A stretch of 64,000 nt of DNA from Dyadobacter subterraneus (GTDB lineage Bacteria; Bacteroidota; Bacteroidia; Cytophagales; Spirosomataceae), in NCBI RefSeq assembly GCF_015221875.1, contig NZ_JACYGY010000001.1:3884501-3948500 (forward strand). Reading direction: 5' to 3'. Under the pieces are notes generated by a model. It was given only the letters and a program-made list of their open reading frames with translations. It searched no databases and was not told the DNA's origin. The position numbers and the translations under genes are program-made. Of this stretch, positions 35,441 to 44,739 are shown piece by piece; the first letter of the stretch is position 1, and each line of letters begins with the position of its first letter.

Positions 35441-38400
35441 ATGAAGCTTTCAGTTTCTACCCTGCTGCTATTAATTTTATTCGCAACAATCTCCCAGGCC
35501 CAGATCACCACCAGTGGGATCAGCGGCCTTGTTAATGACTCAAAAAAAGAAAGTTTAATCGGAGCGACGGTTCAGGCTACTTATATGCCAACCGGAACTA
35601 AATATGCAACCGTTACAGATGTGGACGGGCGTTTCCGCATCAACAGCATGAACGCAGGTGGTCCTTACCAGATCATGATCACTTATGTCGGGTTTCAAAC
35701 CGAAACTATGAACGACATCGTTTTACAGCTTGGTGAAACGACAAACTTAAATGTGGTTTTGAAAGATCAGGGCCAGACGCTGACCGAGGTAACCGTGACA
35801 GGTTCACGCGGCGGTGAGCGCGAAGGCACAGGATCAAGCGTCAATGCTGAGCAGATCCGCCGTTTGCCAACGATCTCGCGAAGCCTGACTGATATGACCC
35901 GGACTTCCCCCCAGGTCAACAACAACAACTCTTTTGCAGGTACCAACTTCCGTTATAATAACGTGACCGTCGATGGCGCTGTCAATAATGATGCGATCGG
36001 ATTTAGTCCGTCTTTGGGCGGTTCGACAGGTTCTACCGGCCAGCCCGGATCCAGTACCCGTACCAACCCGATCAGTCTTGATGCGATCCAGGATATCCAG
36101 ATCGCCGTTGCCCCTTTTGATGTAAGACTGGGTAATTTCCTGGGTGGTTCTGTCAATGCAGTCACACGCAGCGGAACAAACGATGTGACAGGATCGGTTT
36201 ACGGTTTTGGACGTAATTCAGCGCTTGTTACCAAATGGAACGGTGCTTCTGATGCCAAAGAAAAACTGCCAAGTACTTTCCACGAATACCAGACAGGGGT
36301 GCGCGTGGGTCTTCCTTTGATCAAAGACAAACTTTTCTTCTTTACCAATGAAGAGATCACAAACCGCCAGGATCCTGTTCAGTTCCAGGCCGGTACGGCT
36401 TCTTCTTTGATCAAAGATGTGGCTGTGGCTCAGCAGATCAGCGATTATGTTAAAACCAATTACGGTCTTGGTGCAGGTTCTTTCGGAGATTATTCGATCA
36501 ACTCAAAAAGTACCAAGTTCTTTAACCGTATCGACTGGAACATCAACAGCAAACACCAGCTTTCGATCCGTAACAATACCGTATTCTCGGAAGCGACCAA
36601 CCTGGAACGCGATTCACAGAACTTCCGCTTCGGAAGTATTGACTACAAACAGCACAACAACCAGACAAGTACGGTTGCCGAGCTTAAAAGCCAGTTTGGA
36701 GGACATTCTTCCAACAGTTTGATCGTTGGTTATTCAGCCATCCATGATTACCGAAACACGCTTTCGAACGTCAGAACTTTCCCTCAGGTAGAGATCGGCT
36801 ACAACGGCGGAACGATTTTCCTTGGAAATGACCGCGAGGCATCGGTTTTCAACCTGAAACAAAAAACGTTTGAATTGACCGATAACTTTACCTTTTATGT
36901 AGGTAAAAACACGTTCACGGTTGGAACGCACAACGAGTTTTACAACATCGATTACGGATTTGTAAACTCGCCCAACGGACGTATCTCTTACAGTTCTTTA
37001 AATAACTTTCTGGGCATTGGTACGCCAAACAACAAGTCGCTGCCAAACCGTGTGAGAGGTTCTTATCCTTTCGCTGACCCGACAAACAACCTGGATAGCC
37101 AGTTTGATAATCCCTATGCGCAGTTCAAGGTTAATCTTTTGAGCGCTTACATCCAGGATGATATCCAGCTGACAGACAACTTTAAGATCACGCCCGGTAT
37201 CCGTCTTGATTACTCGGGACTTCCTACCAAACCGACATTGAGCCCGTTGGTATCAGGTGCTGCAACCGATCCTGGCTACGGCGGAACGTATTCTTACACG
37301 CCTTTGAACCAGATCAATAACAAATATCTGAACAACGTACAGGTTTCTCCGCGTCTTGGTTTCAAACTGGATATCAAAGGAGATAAAAGCATTATTCTTC
37401 GCGGTGGAACAGGTTTGTTTACAGGCCGTATTCCTTTTGCATGGCTGGGTTACGCGTTCTACAACAACGGTGTAGGTTACGGCGCATATGATTTCAACAA
37501 CAATGCCACAGCGGCAACCAAACTGGTGGGAGATCCACTGGTCCCAAATGGCGGTGTTTTGATCAACAACAATCCTGCCAACGGAGGCGTAAAACGTACC
37601 CAGGTTGATTTAATTGACAACAATTTCAAAATGCCGCAGATGTTCAGAAGCAACCTGGCGGTAGATTATACTTTGGACGGCTACAAGTTTACCGTGGAAG
37701 CGTTGTATACAAAAGTGATCCAGGATCTTAAATTCCAGCAGGTTAACACCAAGGATGCGGTGCGTTATTACAGCTATGATACCGATCGCCAGCAGCCGAT
37801 TTATGTGGCCGCAAACGGGTCAGCCGGAGCGCAGCGGATTGACAATAACTTTGCAAACGCCTACATGCTTTCGAACACAAAACAAGGGTACCGTTACAGT
37901 TTGACTGGTCAGATCCAGAAGAACTTTTCAACCGGTTTTGGTTTCTCGGCAGCTTACACTTACGGAAAATCATATGATATCACCAACGGTATCAGAAACT
38001 CGATGGAATCCAACTGGCAGCTGAACCAGTCATTGAATCCGAACAATCCAAAGCTGGCCTACTCCAACTTTGATATCAGAAGCCGCATTGTGGGCACAGT
38101 AAACTACCGCCATATCTGGAACCCGAAAAATGCAACGACGGTAAGTTTGTTCTATTCCTTCCAGTCAGGTACGCCATTCTCATGGGGATATGTGAACACC
38201 ACAGTTGACGGAACAGGACAGGCAAACAGCCTGGCTTACATTCCAAAGGATCTTGCAGAAGCACAGAAACTACTTCCGACAGGAACACAGGCAGCTGATT
38301 TCATGGCCTTTGTTGATTCAAAATCATATTTGAAAGGTCAGAAAGGAAACTTCACCGAAAGAAACGGTGGCCGCACGCCCTGGAACAACACGATGGATCT

Positions 38401-38674
38401 TCGTTTCATGCATGAGTTCAAGATCAAAGGACGCAAATCGATCCAGGTTACTTATGACATTCTTAACTTTTTGAATCTGGTTGACAAAAAACTGGGCTAC
38501 TCGTATTTCTCACCCAATACGTTTAACTCAACCGCTTCCATTGGCTTGACGCGCGCGACAAACCCAACCACAGGCGATCCGACATTTACATGGACAAAAC
38601 CAGGCGCACCTTACTCAATTGATCCGCTGGGATCACGCTGCCAGATGCAGCTGGGGGCGAGGTATTCGTTTTAA
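35441..38674 (+). CDS. Oar-like TonB-dependent outer membrane receptor
   Basis: 1077 residues. A signal peptide (MKLSVSTLLLLILFATISQAQ) leads into a carboxypeptidase-regulatory-like domain (ISGLVNDSKKESLIGATVQATYMPTGTKY..., about residues 25-110), then a plug (VTGSRGGEREGTGSSVNAEQIRRLPT... FRYNNVTVDGAVNNDAIGFSPSL), then a large barrel ending MQLGARYSF. It lacks the SusC signature and an STN domain. Codon use favours AAC, TAC and ATC, and sequence is denser in GC than its neighbours, suggesting strong expression. Oar proteins in Bacteroidota or Myxococcus take up or secrete unknown proteins or polymers. No SusD-like partner is adjacent. Confidence 0.92.
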   Translation: MKLSVSTLLLLILFATISQAQITTSGISGLVNDSKKESLIGATVQATYMPTGTKYATVTDVDGRFRINSMNAGGPYQIMITYVGFQTETMNDIVLQLGETTNLNVVLKDQGQTLTEVTVTGSRGGEREGTGSSVNAEQIRRLPTISRSLTDMTRTSPQVNNNNSFAGTNFRYNNVTVDGAVNNDAIGFSPSLGGSTGSTGQPGSSTRTNPISLDAIQDIQIAVAPFDVRLGNFLGGSVNAVTRSGTNDVTGSVYGFGRNSALVTKWNGASDAKEKLPSTFHEYQTGVRVGLPLIKDKLFFFTNEEITNRQDPVQFQAGTASSLIKDVAVAQQISDYVKTNYGLGAGSFGDYSINSKSTKFFNRIDWNINSKHQLSIRNNTVFSEATNLERDSQNFRFGSIDYKQHNNQTSTVAELKSQFGGHSSNSLIVGYSAIHDYRNTLSNVRTFPQVEIGYNGGTIFLGNDREASVFNLKQKTFELTDNFTFYVGKNTFTVGTHNEFYNIDYGFVNSPNGRISYSSLNNFLGIGTPNNKSLPNRVRGSYPFADPTNNLDSQFDNPYAQFKVNLLSAYIQDDIQLTDNFKITPGIRLDYSGLPTKPTLSPLVSGAATDPGYGGTYSYTPLNQINNKYLNNVQVSPRLGFKLDIKGDKSIILRGGTGLFTGRIPFAWLGYAFYNNGVGYGAYDFNNNATAATKLVGDPLVPNGGVLINNNPANGGVKRTQVDLIDNNFKMPQMFRSNLAVDYTLDGYKFTVEALYTKVIQDLKFQQVNTKDAVRYYSYDTDRQQPIYVAANGSAGAQRIDNNFANAYMLSNTKQGYRYSLTGQIQKNFSTGFGFSAAYTYGKSYDITNGIRNSMESNWQLNQSLNPNNPKLAYSNFDIRSRIVGTVNYRHIWNPKNATTVSLFYSFQSGTPFSWGYVNTTVDGTGQANSLAYIPKDLAEAQKLLPTGTQAADFMAFVDSKSYLKGQKGNFTERNGGRTPWNNTMDLRFMHEFKIKGRKSIQVTYDILNFLNLVDKKLGYSYFSPNTFNSTASIGLTRATNPTTGDPTFTWTKPGAPYSIDPLGSRCQMQLGARYSF

Positions 38675-38692
38675 GAATTCACACAGATAAAG

Positions 38693-38725
38693 AAAAACCG
38701 CAGGGACGAAAGCCCTGCGGTTTTT
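38693..38725. terminator. Terminator after the Oar-like gene
   Basis: AAAAACCGCAGGG (38693-38705) pairs with CCCTGCGGTTTTT (38713-38725), followed by more T, 19 bp after the stop. It can also serve the convergent S51-like gene. Confidence 0.9.
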
Positions 38726-38768
38726 TTATAAATTTCGTTTTCTAAATTAGCCAAAAGATCTTTTCTAA

Positions 38769-39551
38769 TTATTTGAGAATTTCCTTCGGAAACTTATCTT
38801 CCTTGATTTCTCCTTTTTCCAAAGACACAAAATACGCATTACTTTGCTCATCAAGCGCTACCACTTTTTTCACCTGATTGTCTTCAAAATAAATACCGGC
38901 TTTGTCATCGACCGCATATCCGGCCTTGTATTCTCCGCTTTTGATTTTTGCCCAATAAAGTGGTTTCCGAGGAGCTTCTGCGTGATAATGCGGGCAGTGA
39001 CTGGTTGTTATAAATCCTAGTCCTTCAACTTTTGTCAGCTCCGTCGGGCGCGAATCTGTTGTTCCGTGTTCAAACCAGCAAAGAGAACCGGCGCTTCCGC
39101 CACCAAGAACAATGCCTTTTTCCCAGGCTTTTTTCAAAACTTCATCAATTTTCTGCGCTTTCCAGATCACCATCATATTCAGTGTATTTCCGCCGCCGAC
39201 AATGATCGCATCCATTCCTAAAAGAACTTTTTCGAAAGATTCTTTCTGGGTATAAGACGAAATAAATAAACGCTGAACATATGGCCGGATGGGCAAATCT
39301 GAGCAGGAATCATACCATCTCGTAATGGTGACGAGAGAATCACCCGTTGCTGTGGGTAAAAAGCAGATCTTTGGATTTTCCTTTCCTGTCAGGCCGGCGA
39401 TATACATGATGAACTTGCTGTCCATCGATCCTCCCGTAATAAAAATTTTCTTTTTCAACTCCTTCAATTCTGTGTTTGGTTGTACTAAGGTAATATTTGC
39501 TGTTAAAGCAGTTGTGGCACTCAGTTGGACAAATTTGCGTCGGTTCATCAT
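38769..39551 (-). CDS. Tat-exported S51-like (peptidase E / cyanophycinase-type) protein
   Basis: 260 residues. The N-terminus (MMNRRKFVQLSATTALTANI) carries a twin-Arg-like RRKFVQLS motif. The body is a class I glutamine-amidotransferase-like fold of the S51 kind: IFITGGSMDSKFIMYIAG, DAIIVGGGNTLNMMV and GIVLGGGSAGSLCW with the nucleophile Ser in GSAG, then SHCPHYHAEAPRKPLY. Relatives cleave Asp-X dipeptides or cyanophycin. The start has two ATG codons in a row. It is convergent with the Oar-like gene, and its substrate is unknown. Confidence 0.82.
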   Translation of the reverse strand: MMNRRKFVQLSATTALTANITLVQPNTELKELKKKIFITGGSMDSKFIMYIAGLTGKENPKICFLPTATGDSLVTITRWYDSCSDLPIRPYVQRLFISSYTQKESFEKVLLGMDAIIVGGGNTLNMMVIWKAQKIDEVLKKAWEKGIVLGGGSAGSLCWFEHGTTDSRPTELTKVEGLGFITTSHCPHYHAEAPRKPLYWAKIKSGEYKAGYAVDDKAGIYFEDNQVKKVVALDEQSNAYFVSLEKGEIKEDKFPKEILK

Positions 39552-39738
39552 TTTTAACAGGAGTTGGTGGTTGGCGTTTTGGTAAAATATCCGAAAATAT
39601 TATTGTCTCAACAAGATACATCTATAATCTTAAAAAAAATCGAAAAGAAGAGTAGCCCGTAACAGACCTAAACAGTGTACTTCAAATAAAGGTGGTTACA
39701 AAATAACCCGCCGACCTCACCAAAATATATAAGTTATC

Positions 39739-40704
39739 ATGAAACGAAGAGACTTTGTAAGATCTACCATTGGAGCATCTCTGATAAATCCATTTGAAAA
39801 AGCTGCTCAACCCGCAGTAACGCATATTGAAAGCGAAGATCTTACAGGTCGCGGCATTGTGGATGACAATTACGCGCTTCATTTTATGGCACTGGGCGAC
39901 TGGGGGCGCAACGGAGAGTTCCTTCAACAGGAAGTTGGCAAACAGATGGGACAATGGGCCGGTCAGCACCGGAATAATTTTGTAATTTCAGTTGGTGATA
40001 ATTTTTATCCACGAGGCGTTGTCAGCGAACATGATCCGCTATGGCATTACTCTTTTGAAAACGTTTATACCGCATATGCACTTCAATGCGACTGGTATGC
40101 CATTTTGGGAAATCATGATTATTTGACAGATCCCGACGCGCAGATCCGTTACAGCGGTATTAGTCGCCGATGGAAAATGCCTTCAAGATATTATTCCAAA
40201 GAAATCCAGATCGGAAAAGAAAAAGGGAAAGTATTATTTGTCATGATTGATACGAATCCGATGATTGATGATGAGCTCAAAATTGACGCCGATAAACAAA
40301 TTGCATGGATCAACGAAACTTTGAAAAATGCCTCTGCGGATGTAAAATGGAAAATCGTAGTTGGGCACCACCCCTACTATACGGTTGGCCCACGTATAAC
40401 GAATTACGACACGCTGGCCATCCGGGAAAAACTGACCAAAACTTTTGAAGAGCATAAGGTGGATGTATATCTTTCCGGTCACGAGCATTCCCTTCAACAT
40501 TTAAAACCGGAAGGTTATACACATCAATTTATTTCAGGAGCCGGATCTGAATTATCTCCTGTAAAAACGGGTGTTGCCTATTCCCGCTTTCAGGCTTCGG
40601 AAAATGGATTTATGTATTTTTCAATGGATAGTAAACGGCTAAATGTAAAAGCAATCAGCCATACTGGAAAAATGTTATATGAGACGGAGTTGACAAAAGC
40701 GTAG
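39739..40704 (+). CDS. Tat-exported purple-acid-phosphatase-like metallophosphoesterase
   Basis: 321 residues. MKRRDFVRSTIG is a twin-Arg signal. All metallophosphoesterase motifs are present: GDWG, GDNFY, LGNHDY, VGHHPYY and SGHEHSLQ, in that order, which fits the tartrate-resistant acid phosphatase type with a dinuclear Fe/Zn-Fe centre (the Tyr after GDNF may be the metal-Tyr ligand). Likely role: periplasmic removal of phosphate from esters. The gene is alone and terminates in a bidirectional hairpin shared with the next, convergent gene. Confidence 0.9.
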   Translation: MKRRDFVRSTIGASLINPFEKAAQPAVTHIESEDLTGRGIVDDNYALHFMALGDWGRNGEFLQQEVGKQMGQWAGQHRNNFVISVGDNFYPRGVVSEHDPLWHYSFENVYTAYALQCDWYAILGNHDYLTDPDAQIRYSGISRRWKMPSRYYSKEIQIGKEKGKVLFVMIDTNPMIDDELKIDADKQIAWINETLKNASADVKWKIVVGHHPYYTVGPRITNYDTLAIREKLTKTFEEHKVDVYLSGHEHSLQHLKPEGYTHQFISGAGSELSPVKTGVAYSRFQASENGFMYFSMDSKRLNVKAISHTGKMLYETELTKA

Positions 40705-40744
40705 ATTTTTTAAAAAACACAGAAGTAAACAAAAATATATTTTT

Positions 40745-40776
40745 AAAAATCAGGCAAATTAATCTGCCTGATTTTT
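40745..40776. terminator. Bidirectional terminator between convergent genes
   Basis: AAAAATCAGGCA (40745-40756) pairs with TGCCTGATTTTT (40765-40776), with a T run on both strands; it serves the phosphoesterase and the NAD(P)-binding protein genes. Confidence 0.88.
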
Positions 40777-40796
40777 CATTTTAATATGTTAATGTC

Positions 40797-41423
40797 CTAA
40801 CTCGTTAAGGCAGGAAACTGATAAAGCAAACCAGGATTCTCAGCCTGGTTCAGCAGAAAATCCGCTACATCAGCCCTTGCTATTTTACCGATTTTTATAT
40901 CCCTTTCTAGTTTCGTTTTAATCTGATAACGATTAGTCCGCTTTCCATCGGTCAGCATACCTGGCCTTATAATTTCCCATTTTAAATTACTTTGGGTTAT
41001 CATTTGCTCCATTAACGTTTTATCAACATACTGATCTTTCAGAAAAAACCTGATTACCAGTTTCATGAAAAGATTCAGATAATTTTTGCTTTCCCCTGCC
41101 CCAAAACCTGTAATGATTAAAACAGGTATATCCGGATTTGTTTCCCGAATTGCTTCAATAAGAGCCCTTGCCGTTTCCGAAAATAAAGTTGTGTTTTTCT
41201 TATCTTTTGTCCCAATCGTTACCAGAATGGAATCTACATCCTGAATAACTTTTTTCAGATCTGACACCGAAGTTGCACTTCCATTTATTTTGGTAAGAAA
41301 CTTATGATCAGGAATCGATTCGGTATTTCTAGAAAGAGCGCTTACCTGATGCCCTCGTTCCAAAGCTTGATTTACAGCAGCGAGCCCAATTCCGGCGGAT
41401 GCACCGATGATTGCGATTTTCAT
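40797..41423 (-). CDS. NAD(P)-binding SDR-like / NmrA-like protein
   Basis: The ATG at 41423 (MKIAIIGASAGIGLAAVNQALERGHQVSALSR) gives the family-typical Rossmann start, GASAGIG binding the dinucleotide; 208 residues. ILVTIGTKDKKNT, IPVLIITGFGAGES and WEIIRPGMLTDG match the atypical short-chain dehydrogenases that sense or reduce small molecules. The substrate is not visible. It lies 10 bp downstream of the IMPase-family gene on the same strand, so they are probably one operon. Confidence 0.85.
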   Translation of the reverse strand: MKIAIIGASAGIGLAAVNQALERGHQVSALSRNTESIPDHKFLTKINGSATSVSDLKKVIQDVDSILVTIGTKDKKNTTLFSETARALIEAIRETNPDIPVLIITGFGAGESKNYLNLFMKLVIRFFLKDQYVDKTLMEQMITQSNLKWEIIRPGMLTDGKRTNRYQIKTKLERDIKIGKIARADVADFLLNQAENPGLLYQFPALTS

Positions 41424-41433
41424 AGAAATAGTT

Positions 41434-42249
41434 TTATTGAGTAAGCTGCGTTTCAGATTTGGCAACACAAAACTTTTGGCCTACTCCGGGTGTCGCAACC
41501 AAAAGGCTATCTTCTCCCCACGTCCATGAGCGGCCATCTGCCGTTAAAATTTCTGCTCCTGCTTCTTTTGCAATCAAAATTCCGGCAAGCCAGTTATAAG
41601 TGTCAAGATCAGGCTGATAGAAAAAATCGATTCTGCCTACACCTACATAGGCAAGCTGCAAACCGCAAGGACCATAATTTCTGACAACACCGAAATTTTC
41701 AAGAAGGTCAGTCACCGCATTGCCTATTTTTTTATTCAGGCCTTCCACTTTTTTGTATTGGTAAGCATATTCAAAAACTGCAAGCGTTACGGTTGCGTCA
41801 GTTTTGGCGGAGGGATTAATTTTATTTCCATTGAGAAAAGCGCCTCCGCCTTCCACCGCCCAAAACATTTCCTGCGCATAAGGATCGTAAATAACTGCAA
41901 AATAAGGTCGTCCATCACGCACCAAAACCAGATTTATTGTCCAGCCTACAATGTGCTGCATATACTGAACGGCTCCATCCATGGTATCACACAACCAATA
42001 TTCCGGCAAACCAAGTGGCTTTTGCTGTTCTTCAAAATCAAATTCGTCGCCTAGCCACGGCGTGTCCGGGAAAGCATCCGATAAATTTTCTTGCAGCAAA
42101 GTAAGACAGCGTTCTTCAATATGGTTGAGCTGAATAAGTGAATCTTCCCTTGTATTTGGTATGGCAGTTTTTCTGAAATCAGGAAGGAATAAATCGCCTG
42201 TCTTTTTCACAGCGTTAATTATGAGAGGAATATCGATTTCTTTTTGCAT
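41434..42249 (-). CDS. Inositol monophosphatase family protein with altered metal motif
   Basis: The ATG at 42249 (MQKEIDIPLIINAVKKTGDLFLPDFRK) gives 271 residues. The fold is visible (IMPase/FBPase/SuhB group), but the metal motif that is normally DPxDGT reads CDTMDGAVQ, with the final Thr replaced by Ala. WLGDEFDFEE carries the upstream Glu region and DTYNWLAGILIAKEAGAEILTADG the C-terminal signature. It may still hydrolyse a sugar or nucleotide phosphate, or have lost activity; the sequence alone cannot tell. It is the first gene of a pair with the NAD(P)-binding gene. Confidence 0.85.
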   Translation of the reverse strand: MQKEIDIPLIINAVKKTGDLFLPDFRKTAIPNTREDSLIQLNHIEERCLTLLQENLSDAFPDTPWLGDEFDFEEQQKPLGLPEYWLCDTMDGAVQYMQHIVGWTINLVLVRDGRPYFAVIYDPYAQEMFWAVEGGGAFLNGNKINPSAKTDATVTLAVFEYAYQYKKVEGLNKKIGNAVTDLLENFGVVRNYGPCGLQLAYVGVGRIDFFYQPDLDTYNWLAGILIAKEAGAEILTADGRSWTWGEDSLLVATPGVGQKFCVAKSETQLTQ

Positions 42250-42328
42250 GATCTTGTCGTTTATGTACAATGCAAAGAAAGCGGATAAAATCTCTTGAAA
42301 AGTAGGCCCAATAACTGAAAAGATAGTC

Positions 42329-43192
42329 CTAATCGCGGAATTTAAGACGAAATTGTTGTGGTGTCAATCTGGTCACTTTTTTGAAAAGTTTGTTAAAATA
42401 AACCGGTTCATCATATCCCAGTGCGTAACCAATTTCTTTTACGCTTTTATCGGTAAAGTACAACAAACGCTTTGCTTCCATTATAGAATGCTGTTGGATA
42501 TGCATGGAAACCGAAGTGCCCGTGATTTCCTTGACTGTGTCGTTAAGATGAGAAACAGAAACAGCAATTTCTGCCGCATATTGTGAAGGCTGTTTCCATG
42601 ATTTATAATTTTGTTTCAACAGCCGGTTGAATTCCCGTGCGATAATATCGCTCCGGCTTTCTTTTGTTTTTTGATCTTTTGAAACTGCTTCAATTCTTCC
42701 GGCAATCAAACTTAGCAAAGCTGCTAATAGGGAATGTGTCGTCTGTCCGGTATAATTGTCAGCTGGACTCGTCTGAATTTTTTCAATCAGATTCAGCAAA
42801 ATAATCATTTGATGAAAAAATGGGGTTTGTTTATCAAGTAACACCGGCCCTTTAAATCCCTGCTCCAAAACAAGTTGAAAACCATTATCAATCAGGGACG
42901 GATCAAAACTTACTGCCCACCCCTGCGGCTCATTTACTTCAACCACATTATGAACCTGACCGGGAAATACAAAAAGCATGGCCGGAGCTTCAACCGAAAG
43001 TTCTTCAAAATCAAGGTTTAACTTAAAGCGGCCATCAGTAGCAAACATAAAAAGGTAGTGCGCATCACGATGCGGCGTGATCGTATCGTGATGTTCCTTC
43101 TGTCCTGACTTTTGCATATTAATCACAAAAACCCCCGCCTTCGCCAATGGAGAAAGTTCAAACTGACTAATACTTTGTTTCTGGCTCTTCAC
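42329..43192 (-). CDS. AraC family transcriptional regulator
   Basis: 287 residues. The start is a GTG (minus-strand 43192-43190); no ATG precedes the first conserved strand. The N-terminal half is a cupin-like AraC_binding domain (HYLFMFATDGRFKLNLDFEELSVEAPAMLFVFPGQVH). The C-terminal 100 residues have two HTH motifs (YAAEIAVSVSHLNDTVKEITGTSVSMHIQQ; EIGYALGYDEPVYFNKLFKKVTRLTPQQFR). It is divergent from the MFS transporter gene 236 bp away, which it probably activates. The effector is unknown. Confidence 0.88.
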   Translation of the reverse strand: MKSQKQSISQFELSPLAKAGVFVINMQKSGQKEHHDTITPHRDAHYLFMFATDGRFKLNLDFEELSVEAPAMLFVFPGQVHNVVEVNEPQGWAVSFDPSLIDNGFQLVLEQGFKGPVLLDKQTPFFHQMIILLNLIEKIQTSPADNYTGQTTHSLLAALLSLIAGRIEAVSKDQKTKESRSDIIAREFNRLLKQNYKSWKQPSQYAAEIAVSVSHLNDTVKEITGTSVSMHIQQHSIMEAKRLLYFTDKSVKEIGYALGYDEPVYFNKLFKKVTRLTPQQFRLKFRD

Positions 43193-43428
43193 TTGTCAAA
43201 ATTAGAAAAATTATATTGTGGATCCACAGTTTTAAAATCAGTCAATTTGCGCCCATTGATCAATTAAAAATCTTTAAAACGAATAAATCAGGGAAATATA
43301 TAAAAAGTAATATTGATCAGTAAAAGTTACCAGGTTGGTCTTTTGATAATTACAATAGAGATCTACAGACTGTTACATTAACCTGGTTTCCTTTTAAATT
43401 TGATATAATTTTTCCTCTATAACTGTTC

Positions 43429-44688
43429 ATGAAAAAACGTTACCAGGTACTTTTTGCGCTTTCACTTCTTTCTGTAATCACCTTTCTGGATCGTATTGCC
43501 ATCAGTGTTGCCAGTCCCAAAATCATGACCGATCTGGGACTTAGCAAGGAGCAGTTGGGCTGGATTCTTGGAATTTTCGCTTTGGCATATGGTGGTTTTG
43601 AGATTCCGACAGGCTTGATGGGCGACCGGCTTGGAGCCAAAAAAGTATTGATACGGGTAGTATTATGGTGGTCAGCTTTTACAGTGCTGACTGGTTTTGC
43701 GACAGGTTTTGGTATGCTGCTGATCACGCGATTTCTCTTTGGAATCGGAGAAGCGGGCGCCTACCCCAATTCTTCAATCGTTCTTTCAAAATGGTTTCCC
43801 GCTATTGAAAGAGCACGTGGACAAGCCTGGATATGGTCGGCAAGCCGTGTTGGTGGCGCGCTGACACCTTTTTTAGTAATCCCGATCCAGAATCATTTTG
43901 GATGGAGGGTAAGTTTTTTCTTCCTTGGTATACTCGGATTGTTATGGGTAATTTTTTGGAAATTCTGGTTTAAGGAGGAACCTTCCGAAATGAAAGGTAT
44001 CAGTGAACACGAATTAAAAAATATTCTTACCAAACGAAATCTTCCACAGGGACATCACAAATTTTCGTGGGCGATTTTCAAAAACACCAATTTACTGCTT
44101 CTGATGGCGATGTACTTTTGCTACGCCTCCGGAGCTTTTTTCTTTCAGGCCTGGCTCCCAACTTATCTGCAAAAAGGCCGCGGACTTGATGATCAGGAAA
44201 TGTCTTTTATCACTTCTTTTTCATTTGTTTTAGGCGCAGTTGGTTGTCTTTCCGGTGGTTTTGTCTGTGATTTTTTGGTCAAAAAGATTGGTCCGAGATG
44301 GGGACGCGCAGCAGTAGCACTTACCGGGCTTGGGTTGTCAGGAATATTCATGATGATCTCCGTTTTTGTCAACGACAATACCGCCGCAACGATTCTGCTA
44401 TCAGCTGGCCTCGGACTTATGGATTTTACAATTCCTGCATCCTGGTCGACGGCCATGGATATTGGTGGAAAAAATGCAGGAACCATTACCGGCGCCATGA
44501 ACACTGCCGGCCTTTTCGGAAGTACTCTGAATACCATTGGATTTGGTTATCTGGTTACTGCATTTGGTAATAATTACCACGCTCCTGTTGTTCTTTTGGC
44601 GATTCTCCTGATCATTGGCGCGCTGCTTTGGCTAAAAATTGATGCTACACAAAGGATTACGTTTGAGGTTTTGGAGGAGAAATCTTAA
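43429..44688 (+). CDS. MFS transporter, anion:cation symporter (ACS) type
   Basis: 419 residues with twelve predicted membrane helices. LDRIAISVASPKIMTDLGLS near the start and GLMGDRLGAKKVLIRVVLWWSAFTVLTGFATGF (the DRxGxKK loop between TM2 and TM3) are typical of MFS; TRFLFGIGEAGAYPNSSIVLSKWFP is the ACS-family signature used by hexuronate, glucarate and galactonate carriers. It probably imports an organic acid with protons, possibly induced through the divergent AraC protein. No catabolic genes are adjacent to name the substrate. Confidence 0.9.
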   Translation: MKKRYQVLFALSLLSVITFLDRIAISVASPKIMTDLGLSKEQLGWILGIFALAYGGFEIPTGLMGDRLGAKKVLIRVVLWWSAFTVLTGFATGFGMLLITRFLFGIGEAGAYPNSSIVLSKWFPAIERARGQAWIWSASRVGGALTPFLVIPIQNHFGWRVSFFFLGILGLLWVIFWKFWFKEEPSEMKGISEHELKNILTKRNLPQGHHKFSWAIFKNTNLLLLMAMYFCYASGAFFFQAWLPTYLQKGRGLDDQEMSFITSFSFVLGAVGCLSGGFVCDFLVKKIGPRWGRAAVALTGLGLSGIFMMISVFVNDNTAATILLSAGLGLMDFTIPASWSTAMDIGGKNAGTITGAMNTAGLFGSTLNTIGFGYLVTAFGNNYHAPVVLLAILLIIGALLWLKIDATQRITFEVLEEKS

Positions 44689-44739
44689 TTTGAGTTAAAG
44701 GTGAATATAATTTGATAAATTAGTACAAACGTAGCTCAA

